Position numbers and translations under genes: made by a program. Source: CAYVLI01 sp964452105 [NCBI: uncultured Nitrospinota bacterium] (GTDB taxonomy: Bacteria > JAUXIQ01). From it: DNA of 6,466 nucleotides. Below, one piece after another: positions 1 through 6,266 of this stretch (positions are counted from its first letter, which is position 1; each line of letters starts with the position of its first letter). The notes below the pieces were generated by a model. That model saw nothing but the letters and a program-made list of their open reading frames with translations, did not search any database and was not told the origin of the DNA. Location: contig CAYVLI010000033.1 of NCBI GenBank assembly GCA_964452105.1, positions 1 through 6,466 on the forward strand, given 5' to 3'.

Positions 1-143
1 GTTCCCGTCACGATCAAGCTGGCTCGGGGCAGAACTGTCGGGCTGGGGCGTCGGTGCTCGTGCAGCGATGTCCACCGCCAGGCGGCATACCCTGCTGCGA
101 TGATTATGATAATGGTGAAGAAACCCACAGCGAATTTTTTCAT
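1..143 (-). CDS. N-terminal fragment of a membrane-anchored protein, probable RND efflux periplasmic adaptor (membrane fusion protein); runs off the left edge
   Basis: Only the first 47 codons are present. The protein opens MKKF and has one hydrophobic segment at about residues 5-21, including a run of five isoleucines. A basic, proline-containing stretch (HEHRRPSP) follows and then TVLPRASLIVTG, so this looks like an uncleaved signal anchor or signal peptide leading to the periplasm. No adaptor domain (biotinyl-lipoyl, hairpin) falls inside the window, so the call rests on position: it follows a CusC/TolC-type channel gene with essentially no gap, where CusB/CzcB adaptors normally sit. Two in-frame ATG codons are possible. 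The one at 155 overlaps the channel's stop as ATGA but sits directly against the GAGGAG ribosome site. The one at 143 has about 12 bases of spacing and gives the cleaner MKK start. The two genes are almost certainly co-transcribed and may be translationally coupled. Confidence 0.6.
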   Translation of the reverse strand, partial: MKKFAVGFFTIIIIIAAGYAAWRWTSLHEHRRPSPTVLPRASLIVTG

Positions 144-151
144 CCTGACAT

Positions 152-1648
152 TCATCTCCTCTCCGAGCTATGGGGTTCAGCATATGTAGAACCTTTGACA
201 TGGCGATGCGTGAAATACCGCCCGGTGGCTATCTCAAAGGCTATGCCCAGGTCCACCATATCCCTCTTCAGCTTCAGCTTTTCCTCTCGCTTGGTGTCCA
301 GGGCGTTCAACGCATGATAATAGTTAAGAACCGGTATGGTATTCTCCTGCGCCGCTTCCTTATAAACTTGAACCAACTCTTTTTTTGTTGAGATGGATTC
401 ATCAACGGCCTTGAGGCGCTCTCTGGCGCCGGATATCTCAGCAAGGATACGCGAAACATCGGCACGGGCCTCGAACAATCGGGCCAGATATTCATCGAGG
501 AGTTGCTGCCTCGTAGCCCTCTCGGCTGCAATACGCCCCTGATTATGATCGAAGATGGGAAGGCTTATGGACACCCCGAATCCAGCCGTAGTCAGGTTGT
601 CCGTATCTCTCGCCACCGTCGGCCCGATGCTGATCCTGGGAAACTGTGACTTTATCGCCTTCCTCACCTTCGCCTCCTGGCTCTCATATCCCATCCTGAG
701 CGCCATGAGATCGAGGCGCCTATCTTCTATGCCGTCGATGGCTTCCTCCCTGGAGGGGATATCTTCCCAGGAAGGGATTTCGATGTCCTGTTCAAGTGGA
801 AGGGTCGTATCTGCAGGAAACCCGAGAGCCCGGTTAAGCGCCAGGCGCTCGCTTTCCACCTCCTGCTTTGCAGAAAGCGCAGCGAATTTGGCCTCCTCCC
901 ATGCACCGTTTGCAGTAGTCAGCTCCAGGATGGTCTTTTCACCCATCTCGACCCCTTGCCGTATCGAATCGACAGCTTTACGGCGGTTGTCCTCCACCTG
1001 TTTCGCCAATTCAAGTTTTCCCCCGGCGATTACCAGCCGGTAAACGTGCATTTTTGCCGCCTCGGCTACCTGCCATTCCTGCCAGGCTGTTTCGAGATCT
1101 ACAGAAGCGGCGTCGGCACGTGCAGCATCAAGGCCGGCAGAGCGAGTGATAAGGGAAGCGACATCCAGACTCAGCCCGAAGCCCGAAGCATTGACGGTCC
1201 CGGATTTGGCGCCTCCTATGGGGTTATCAAAGCTATAAGAGAGTCGGGGATTGGGGAGTATCCCCGCCTGCAGTACCTGCGCCGAAGCGATTCCCTTTCT
1301 ATCGCGGATAGCTCTCAGGGTAGGGTTTGCCACGACCGCCAGAACCGCCGCTTCATCAGGAGAAAAGCCGTCCCGGGCGTCAAAGTCGACCGGTTTTAAG
1401 ATGGGATGCTCGATCTTGTCCGCAAGGATTCGGATTTCCTGCATGGCCGGCGGAGTAAGCCTTTTTCCCACAACATCAGGCGTCAATGACACGGGATGAT
1501 ATGTGGCGCACCCGCTCAGCAGCGCCACCACAAACAGGCAGCAGAAGCTCCACCTTAAATTGAAATGGAAAAACCTCCTGGAGAGTATTGCAGGTATTAG
1601 TTGCAACCGTGTGTAAATGAATCCAAAACTGAGCCTGAGACAAGACAT
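152..1648 (-). CDS. TolC-family outer-membrane channel lipoprotein (CusC/CzcC-like efflux outer membrane factor)
   Basis: The 498-residue product should trimerise into an outer-membrane and periplasmic tunnel that exports substrates delivered by an inner-membrane RND pump and its adaptor. A hydrophobic segment ends in the lipobox LLSGC, with Cys47 as the likely lipidated residue. Two outer-membrane-efflux repeats follow, about residues 95-275 and 300-480. Each has a long helical part and the family's strand motifs: LPNPRLSYSFDNP at about 131-143 in the first, and SLPIFDHNQGRI at about 362-373 in the second. The latter is typical of the CzcC/CusC branch rather than of TolC proper. ATG 1648 was chosen because GAAGGA lies 7 bases upstream; a TTG five codons earlier (1663) lacks such a site. 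The 46 residues before Cys47 are unusually many for a lipoprotein signal. The stop overlaps the possible ATG of the next gene. Metal versus organic substrate cannot be decided from this subunit. Confidence 0.9.
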   Translation of the reverse strand: MSCLRLSFGFIYTRLQLIPAILSRRFFHFNLRWSFCCLFVVALLSGCATYHPVSLTPDVVGKRLTPPAMQEIRILADKIEHPILKPVDFDARDGFSPDEAAVLAVVANPTLRAIRDRKGIASAQVLQAGILPNPRLSYSFDNPIGGAKSGTVNASGFGLSLDVASLITRSAGLDAARADAASVDLETAWQEWQVAEAAKMHVYRLVIAGGKLELAKQVEDNRRKAVDSIRQGVEMGEKTILELTTANGAWEEAKFAALSAKQEVESERLALNRALGFPADTTLPLEQDIEIPSWEDIPSREEAIDGIEDRRLDLMALRMGYESQEAKVRKAIKSQFPRISIGPTVARDTDNLTTAGFGVSISLPIFDHNQGRIAAERATRQQLLDEYLARLFEARADVSRILAEISGARERLKAVDESISTKKELVQVYKEAAQENTIPVLNYYHALNALDTKREEKLKLKRDMVDLGIAFEIATGRYFTHRHVKGSTYAEPHSSERR

Positions 1649-1655
1649 AAAGGTA

Positions 1656-1661
1656 TCCTTC
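1656..1661 (-). promoter_or_regulatory. Ribosome binding site of the outer-membrane channel gene
   Basis: GAAGGA on the minus strand lies 7 bases before ATG 1648. It is the reason for preferring that ATG over the TTG at 1663, which this element would follow rather than precede. Confidence 0.55.
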
Positions 1662-1730
1662 AATTCTGTATGGATAGCTTATTGTCAAAACCGCCGTGAG
1701 TTTCGGACAAGTTCTCCTATTTCATCTCTA

Positions 1731-1768
1731 AATATAAAATGTCTTGTTCACCGGAAGCTGGTCGGAAG
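1731..1768 (-). promoter_or_regulatory. Candidate activator-dependent promoter of the efflux genes with a direct-repeat operator
   Basis: In the gap between the kinase and the channel gene, the minus strand has TATATT at 1736-1731, which matches the -10 consensus at five of six positions. The -35 position 17 bases upstream (1759-1754) reads AGCTTC, which is poor. Over and just upstream of it, the hexamer CTTCCG occurs twice, at 1757-1752 and 1768-1763, with an 11-base period of about one helical turn. OmpR-family regulators typically bind tandem half-sites of this spacing overlapping a weak -35, so this is a plausible target of the regulator encoded just upstream. The predicted transcript start near 1724 would leave a leader of about 75 bases. 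The repeat is seen directly; its function is inferred. Confidence 0.35.
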
Positions 1769-1779
1769 ATTACCGTTTG

Positions 1780-3213
1780 CTAATGTAATGATTGACCTTG
1801 TTGGAGGGAGGTTATGCGGGGGAGAAGAACGGTGAATGTGCTCCCCTCGCCAGGGGAGCTTTTTACGTTGATTTCGCCTCTGTGCGCCTGGACCAGTGCC
1901 CGAACCAGGCTGAGCCCCAGACCGTTTCCGAACGTAGAGCGGCTCTGGTCACCGCGATAGAACCTGTCAAAAATGCGAGGCAAGTCTTGCTCATCTATGC
2001 CCACACCTGAATCTATAATCGAAACCACCACCTGCGTTTGGGTTCCCTCAGCCGAAATGATAACTTTTCCCCCGGCAGGAGTATACTTGATGGCGTTATC
2101 CAGAAGGTTGGCTATTATACGCTGCAGGCGGGAAATATCGCCAGGGATTATTAAAGGTTCTGGCGGGATATCAACGGCAAGATGGAGGCCCTTATCCTCA
2201 GCAGTTGGTAAGAATAATTCATACGCATTGTTAACTATTTCCGACACATCTACAGCTTCTTTGGACAATTCGGCCATACCCGACTCCGCCTCTGCTATGG
2301 CCAACATGGTGTTGATCATCCCCACCAGGCGGTCGCTCTCTTCAACGACCATCCTCACCACTTCCTGATATTCATCGGTGCTGTGCTCACCGGTTGAAGT
2401 CGCTTCAGCTATTCCCCGGATTCTGGTCAAAGGGCTGCGCAGGTCGTGGGCAATATTGTTCGTTACTTCCTTTAATTCCCATAGAAGCGCTTGAATCCGC
2501 TCTGCCATTTCATTGAAGGCTCTCGCAAGGTCATCGATCTCTTCACCCTCGTTTCCCAGCGGGACACGGAGATCCAGGTCGCCTTTGCCGATACGAATAG
2601 CCATATTGGCGACCCGCTCAACCCCCGACATTGCCCGCCTGGCCATAAACCAGCCCACCAGCCCGCCATATATCAGCATCACCACAATGGCGGTTCCGAA
2701 AATCTCCCGATATCTCTCCATCAGTCTTTCGTTATCTTCGAGCGAATAACCGGTATGGATGATATTGCCGTCCTTCGTTCTTTTGTAAATCACACGTACT
2801 TTACTGCTATGGCCCGGTACAGAAACCGTTCTGAATACTTTTTCATCTCCTGACAATCCTGCTAACACTTTCGGGTGGTAACCAAGTCCCCTCCATGCAT
2901 TTAGATCGGAGGCGGCATACACCTTCCGGTCAGGAGACAGCAGCCTGAAAAACACCCTATCGAACCCTTGTGACTCTGCTTCGCGTCCAAATTCGGCCCT
3001 TAGCGCCGCAATGCCCTGCGTACTGTATAACTCTTCGAATTCCTTTACACTATCGAGCAAATCATCATCCACTCGCTGGCGGAGGCTCACGGTCATCATG
3101 ACGTAAATCAAGATAAAAGCTGCCAGGGTGATAGCGGAAAATAGAAGTGCATAATGAAAAGTAAGGCGGAAGGTGACTGTGCGAAATATATTACTCTTTC
3201 TCTTCGAGCACAT
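1780..3213 (-). CDS. Membrane-bound sensor histidine kinase (HAMP, HisKA, HATPase) of the CusS-like group
   Basis: The 477-residue kinase senses a periplasmic signal, autophosphorylates on histidine and passes the phosphate to the regulator encoded immediately upstream. Transmembrane helix 1 is at about 19-42, a periplasmic domain at about 43-170, helix 2 at about 171-190, HAMP at about 191-243, and the dimerisation/phosphoacceptor domain contains NIAHDLRSPLTR with His256. The ATP-binding domain has the N box NLLDNAIKYTP (369-379), the G1 box DSGVGI (401-406), the F box FDRFYR (415-420) and the G2 box GNGLGLSL (429-436). All catalytic elements are intact, so it should be active. The start at ATG 3213 gives a 23-base overlap with the regulator's end; only a weak GGGGTAGG site precedes it, so translational coupling is likely. 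The layout with an RND channel downstream resembles CusS/CzcS heavy-metal sensors, but the periplasmic domain has no cysteine and only one methionine (165), so the ligand is unknown. Confidence 0.93.
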   Translation of the reverse strand: MCSKRKSNIFRTVTFRLTFHYALLFSAITLAAFILIYVMMTVSLRQRVDDDLLDSVKEFEELYSTQGIAALRAEFGREAESQGFDRVFFRLLSPDRKVYAASDLNAWRGLGYHPKVLAGLSGDEKVFRTVSVPGHSSKVRVIYKRTKDGNIIHTGYSLEDNERLMERYREIFGTAIVVMLIYGGLVGWFMARRAMSGVERVANMAIRIGKGDLDLRVPLGNEGEEIDDLARAFNEMAERIQALLWELKEVTNNIAHDLRSPLTRIRGIAEATSTGEHSTDEYQEVVRMVVEESDRLVGMINTMLAIAEAESGMAELSKEAVDVSEIVNNAYELFLPTAEDKGLHLAVDIPPEPLIIPGDISRLQRIIANLLDNAIKYTPAGGKVIISAEGTQTQVVVSIIDSGVGIDEQDLPRIFDRFYRGDQSRSTFGNGLGLSLVRALVQAHRGEINVKSSPGEGSTFTVLLPRITSLQQGQSLH

Positions 3214-3868
3214 AACCTACCCCACGGATAGTGTGAATCAGCTTGCCATCAAAGGGGCGGTCGATCTTTTCACGCAATCGGCTGATTCGCGCCTCAACGA
3301 CGTTGGTCTGAGGATCGAAATTGTAATCCCAAACGTGCTCCATGATCATCGTCTTGGATACGACTCTTCCGGCATTGCGCATGAGATATTCGAGAAGGGC
3401 GAACTCACGGGGTTGCAGCTCAATCTCATTTTCCCTTCGGGAAACTTTTCGCCTTATCAGGTCCATCGACAGATCACCTACCGTTAAGCTTGTCGGTTCA
3501 GCGACTGCAGTGGCCCTGCGAATCAAGGCCTGGATGCGAGCCAGTAACTCGGAGAATGAAAAAGGTTTGACCAGATAGTCATCTCCGCCGGCTTGAAGGC
3601 CCTTAATACGGTCATCCACCGAGCTCTTGGCGCTGAGGACGATTACCGGAGTCATGACCTTCCTTTCGCGAAGTTTGTCGATGAGACTCAGACCGTCCAG
3701 CTTGGGCAGCATGATATCAACCACAGCCGCATCATAGGATTCGATTAAAGCACGGTCAAGCCCCTCTTCGCCGTTGGAGGCATGTTCCACGACAAACCCC
3801 GCCTGTTTCAGACCATTCATGATGAATTTTGCGGTTCTTTCATCATCCTCGACAAGAAGGATTTTCAT
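3191..3868 (-). CDS. OmpR/PhoB-family response regulator (CusR-like)
   Basis: The 225-residue DNA-binding regulator has a receiver domain at about 1-118 and a winged-helix output domain at about 126-224. Receiver active-site residues are all present: the acidic pair Asp8/Asp9, phosphoacceptor Asp51 in VVDIMLPKLDG, switch Ser79, Tyr98 and Lys101 in the KPF motif. The output domain carries REFALLEYL, the recognition-helix region VVEARISRLREKID and the terminal hairpin IHTIRGVGYVL, all standard for the family and at normal length. ATG 3868 is preceded by GGAGG with 6 bases of spacing. It is the first gene of a probable operon with the kinase and it likely activates the channel, adaptor and pump genes downstream. 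No cognate CTTCCG repeat like the one at 1752-1768 is visible before its own start, so there is no sequence sign of autoregulation through that element. Confidence 0.94.
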   Translation of the reverse strand: MKILLVEDDERTAKFIMNGLKQAGFVVEHASNGEEGLDRALIESYDAAVVDIMLPKLDGLSLIDKLRERKVMTPVIVLSAKSSVDDRIKGLQAGGDDYLVKPFSFSELLARIQALIRRATAVAEPTSLTVGDLSMDLIRRKVSRRENEIELQPREFALLEYLMRNAGRVVSKTMIMEHVWDYNFDPQTNVVEARISRLREKIDRPFDGKLIHTIRGVGYVLEEKE

Positions 3869-3874
3869 ATTGGT

Positions 3875-3879
3875 CCTCC
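3875..3879 (-). promoter_or_regulatory. Ribosome binding site of the response regulator
   Basis: GGAGG on the minus strand, 6 bases before ATG 3868. It supports that start and strong, independent initiation of the first gene of the two-component pair. Confidence 0.7.
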
Positions 3880-3906
3880 ACCCTATTTTTCTGCTAAGTT
3901 CAGGCG

Positions 3907-3912
3907 AGTATA
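3907..3912 (-). promoter_or_regulatory. Candidate -10 element for the two-component operon
   Basis: TATACT on the minus strand (five of six consensus positions) would start transcription near 3900, leaving a leader of about 32 bases before the regulator. No good -35 is found 16-18 bases upstream, where the sequence is C-rich (CCCCAAG). The promoter may need an activator or may not be real. It lies in the 208-base gap 3869-4076, which has no gene. Confidence 0.3.
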
Positions 3913-3947
3913 CTTTTTATCCATAGCTGCTTGGGGGGAAAGAGTTT

Positions 3948-3968
3948 TTTGCCAGATTGGACGGCAAA
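3948..3968. repeat. Short inverted repeat upstream of the two-component operon
   Basis: TTTGCC and GGCAAA face each other across 9 bases (agattggac on the plus strand). The centre at about 3958 is near -58 relative to the transcript start predicted from the TATACT element. No U-run follows the stem in either direction, which argues against a terminator. A protein-binding site is possible, but six-base arms can arise by chance. Confidence 0.3.
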
Positions 3969-4076
3969 TGTCTTACACTTACGCGGACAGCTTTTAGCGT
4001 TAATTCCCGCACATATCTTCTGTGTCTATAGCATCACTCTTCATGGGGAGATTCTTTCTTGTCGGGACGGACGCTC

Positions 4077-4493
4077 TCAGACCGCGCCCCGCTTGCTGTC
4101 GCCGTTCTCCTTCACGTAAGCCGCTATTTCATCGAGAGGCGTACCGGGAAGGAATATTTCATCCACTCCCGCTTCTTTAAGAGGCTCGATATCCTCACGG
4201 GGGATGGTTCCTCCCACCAGTATCAACCGGTCCGTCAACTCTTTCTCTTTCACTTCTTTCAAAACATCATGCACGAGCCTCATGTGGCCCGGAGATAAAA
4301 TACTCAGGCCTATTACGTCCACATCCTCCTGTATGGCGGTTTCGGCTATCTCTTCAGCCGTCTGGTTTCCGCCATAGATAACTTCCACCCCTGCGTCGCG
4401 CAGGGCTCTCGACACCACGTATATCCCCCGCCAGTGCGCATCCAGTCCCGGTTTGGACATGAGCACCTTAACCTTGCCACCACTGCCAGCCAC
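4077..4493 (-). CDS. Small B12-binding subunit of a methylmalonyl-CoA-mutase-family enzyme
   Basis: The 138-residue protein is a stand-alone cobalamin-binding Rossmann-like domain, equivalent to the C-terminal third of single-chain mutases. It should hold adenosylcobalamin with the corrin lower ligand replaced by histidine and pair with the catalytic subunit encoded just upstream. Seen in the sequence are the base-off/His-on motif DxHxxG as LDAHWRG (Asp18, His20, Gly23), the SxL motif in GLSILSPGH (Ser64, Leu66), the LVGG turn (Gly94-Gly95) and the FLPGT loop (114-118). Family members usually read DGHDRG, so Ala19 and Trp21 are departures. The start is GTG 4493, supported by a full AGGAGGTGA ribosome site with 7 bases between AGGAGG and the start; the first ATG-like alternatives lie inside the domain. 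The gene is 82 bases downstream of the large subunit on the same strand. No clear terminator hairpin follows its stop. Confidence 0.93.
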   Translation of the reverse strand: MAGSGGKVKVLMSKPGLDAHWRGIYVVSRALRDAGVEVIYGGNQTAEEIAETAIQEDVDVIGLSILSPGHMRLVHDVLKEVKEKELTDRLILVGGTIPREDIEPLKEAGVDEIFLPGTPLDEIAAYVKENGDSKRGAV

Positions 4494-4497
4494 TTCG

Positions 4498-4506
4498 TCA
4501 CCTCCT
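4498..4506 (-). promoter_or_regulatory. Strong ribosome binding site fixing a GTG start for the B12-binding subunit
   Basis: AGGAGGTGA on the minus strand is fully complementary to the end of 16S rRNA. Its AGGAGG core sits 7 bases before GTG 4493, which decides that start codon. Confidence 0.8.
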
Positions 4507-4575
4507 GCTCAGTCCTGAATTTCAGAAACCTGCCAAATTATTTCAGTCAAAAAACCTTCCCCGGCATCTCATCAC

Positions 4576-6189
4576 TCAGCCTCCAAAGGGTATCCTCCAG
4601 AGCCCGTAAAGGTCCCGCCAGACGTTGCAGATTTCCCCCAGCGTAGCATAAGCACGCACCGCTTCGAACACCGCCGGCATCACATTCTCATCGGTCTGGC
4701 TCACATCACCTAATTCCTTGAGGGCCTTCTCGACGCGGGCGTTATCTCTTTCCCGCTTGATCCTGTTTATCTTCTCGACTTGAAGCTCCGCCGCTCTGGG
4801 GTTGGGACGGAAGAGAGGGACATCATGGAGCTCCTCCTCCACCTTATGGCAATTCACCCCCACAACAGGTATCTCGCCCCTGTTCACCTTCTTCTCGTGC
4901 TCTTCCATGGCTACCATGAACTCACGGTGCACCCAGCCCGATTCCAGTGCGGGGACGATGCCTCCCATTTCCTCTATCTTCTTGATGTACTCCCAGGTAC
5001 GTTTCTCCACCTCGCTGGTGAGCCACTCCATGTAGTAGGATCCACCCAGCGGATCTACCGTGTTGCAGACGTTCGTCTCCAGCTGGAGGAGTTGCTCGGT
5101 CCTTATGGAGAGCAACATACTCTGCTCGGTGGGCAGGCAAATCCCCTCATCATAGCCGTTGGCGTGTACCGATTGGGCGCCGCCCAGCGCGCAGGCCATG
5201 GTCTGGAAAGCGATGCGCACCAGGTTATTGAGCGGCTGCTGATAGGTATGGGTGCAGCCCGCCGTCTGTGCATGGAACCTGAATTGCATGGCCTTGGGGT
5301 CGGTGACACCGTAGCGCTCGCTTGTAATCGTTTGCCACATGCGTCTTCCGGCGCGGAACTTTGCTATCTCCTCGAAAAAATCGTTATGGCAGCCCATGTC
5401 GAAGGTGAAAGGACGGCAAAAGTCGTTCATGGAGACTCGGCCCCGCTTCCGCTCCTCCTCTAAATAGCTTATGGCGGTGGCCAGGAGAAGGCCCAGTTCC
5501 TGCACGGCATTGATACCCTGTTCGCGGTAGTTGTAGGAATCCACGCTCACCGGGTGCCAGCGGGGCGCGTTCTCTATACACCATTCTATGAGGTCTATGC
5601 CGAAGCGCATCTGGTAGCGGGGGGGTATCTGATCCGCCAGGTAGAGGCAGCCCAGTGAAGTCATTATGTCCGTCTGCGTCGTCCCGTCCAGTTCCTCAAA
5701 CTTAAGGCCCCGTTTCTCGGCCATGACGAAGTACATAGCGTGCAAGGCGGGACTTATCATCATGGTGGATATAATGGCTGTGGACGCCTTGTCTATGGGA
5801 AGACCGTCGAACATCAACTCCATGTCCAGCAAAGAATCCACCGCTACACCCGAAGCGCCCACGTCCGCCGCCACGCGGTAGTCGTCGGAATCCAGGCCGC
5901 TCTCGGTAGGAGGGTCTATGGCTATGGAGAAACCGGTCTGCCCCAGCTCAACCTCCCGTCTGTAAAGCTCGTTGGTCTCTTCCGGAGTGCCGTGCCCCGA
6001 ATATCGCCGGATGGTCCACAACCTGGACCTGTACATCCCCGGGTAGATGCCCCTGGTGAAAGGCGGCTCCCCGGGTAATCCTATATGGCGATCGGGGTCG
6101 ATTTCCGCAACGTCCTCTCTGGTGTAAACCCTCTTTACCGGAATGCCCGAACCCGACAGAAACTCATCCTTCAGTTCCTTCTTGATCAT
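4576..6189 (-). CDS. Catalytic (large) subunit of a methylmalonyl-CoA-mutase-family, coenzyme-B12-dependent acyl-CoA mutase; substrate uncertain
   Basis: The 537-residue protein is the TIM-barrel substrate-binding half of an adenosylcobalamin-dependent carbon-skeleton mutase; it lacks a B12 domain, which the next gene supplies. Family landmarks are IYPGMYRSRLWTIRRYSG (48-65, CoA pantetheine channel), the GLDSDD turn (98-103), the AADVGASGVAVDSLLDM stretch (107-123), TTQTDI (170-175), FEEIAKFRAGRRMW (272-285), HAQTAG (306-311) and QSVHANGYDE (339-348). Mapped by eye onto Propionibacterium methylmalonyl-CoA mutase, Tyr75, Thr85, Arg87, Tyr89, Ser114 and Gln197 are kept as Tyr49, Thr59, Arg61, Tyr63, Ser88 and Gln172. 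Arg207, which grips the substrate carboxylate, falls in a hydrophobic stretch (Cys181/Leu182), and catalytic His244 is Asn220. The enzyme may thus act on another branched acyl-CoA. ATG 6189 has GGGGGAGG 6 bases upstream. No internal frameshift is seen; the length suits a split-mutase large chain. Confidence 0.92.
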   Translation of the reverse strand: MIKKELKDEFLSGSGIPVKRVYTREDVAEIDPDRHIGLPGEPPFTRGIYPGMYRSRLWTIRRYSGHGTPEETNELYRREVELGQTGFSIAIDPPTESGLDSDDYRVAADVGASGVAVDSLLDMELMFDGLPIDKASTAIISTMMISPALHAMYFVMAEKRGLKFEELDGTTQTDIMTSLGCLYLADQIPPRYQMRFGIDLIEWCIENAPRWHPVSVDSYNYREQGINAVQELGLLLATAISYLEEERKRGRVSMNDFCRPFTFDMGCHNDFFEEIAKFRAGRRMWQTITSERYGVTDPKAMQFRFHAQTAGCTHTYQQPLNNLVRIAFQTMACALGGAQSVHANGYDEGICLPTEQSMLLSIRTEQLLQLETNVCNTVDPLGGSYYMEWLTSEVEKRTWEYIKKIEEMGGIVPALESGWVHREFMVAMEEHEKKVNRGEIPVVGVNCHKVEEELHDVPLFRPNPRAAELQVEKINRIKRERDNARVEKALKELGDVSQTDENVMPAVFEAVRAYATLGEICNVWRDLYGLWRIPFGG

Positions 6190-6195
6190 TTTAAA

Positions 6196-6203
6196 CCTCC
6201 CCC
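6196..6203 (-). promoter_or_regulatory. Ribosome binding site of the mutase large subunit
   Basis: GGGGGAGG on the minus strand is followed by TTTAAA and then ATG 6189. The spacing is ideal and supports this start. Confidence 0.7.
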
Positions 6204-6224
6204 TTCTGCCCGAACGGCTTGTCC

Positions 6225-6230
6225 AATATA
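6225..6230 (-). promoter_or_regulatory. Candidate -10 element for the mutase genes
   Basis: TATATT on the minus strand, preceded by six A residues, would start transcription near 6218 and leave a leader of about 29 bases ending in the GGGGGAGG ribosome site. The matching -35 (CAGCAT at 17 bases) is poor. The gap 6190-6266 is only 77 bases, too short for a cobalamin riboswitch, and none is seen. Read-through from the upstream gene is an equally good explanation for expression. Confidence 0.25.
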
Positions 6231-6266
6231 TTTTTTACCGAAAGTAAATGCTGCTATGAAATACGA

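Noticed and set aside
152-155. ATG 155 as the start of the adaptor gene through an ATGA overlap
   Set aside because: It was not excluded, but the GAGGAG ribosome site touches this ATG with no spacing. ATG 143, in frame, gives a standard MKK signal start, so 143 was preferred.
1566-1583. SRRFFH in the channel's N-terminal region resembling a twin-arginine export motif
   Set aside because: Outer-membrane efflux lipoproteins are exported unfolded by Sec, the pattern lacks the full consensus, and the two arginines are simply the translation of the AGGAGG sequence.
1660-1688. A perfect TTGACA (minus strand, 1688-1683) as -35 of a promoter for the channel gene
   Set aside because: At 16-18 bases downstream there is only AATTGA or similar, a poor -10, and the transcript would start on top of the ribosome site or start codon.
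1682-1710. TTGTC and GACAA inverted arms, 19 bases apart, in the gap before the channel gene, reminiscent of a CusR-type TGACA box
   Set aside because: The arms are five bases and do not extend, and the spacing does not match known CusR/CopR boxes (close-set TGACAA/TTGTCA). Chance is likely.
4515-4525. Small palindrome ctgaatttcag between the two mutase genes, as a possible hairpin
   Set aside because: There are five-base arms with a one-base centre and no useful loop or U-run. It is too small to be a terminator or processing site.
4780-5463. A 227-codon open frame on the plus strand opposite the mutase large subunit
   Set aside because: It is antisense to a gene with clear family motifs along its full length, its translation is rich in His/Leu/Arg with no recognisable domain, and no ribosome site was noted. 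It is a codon-usage shadow.
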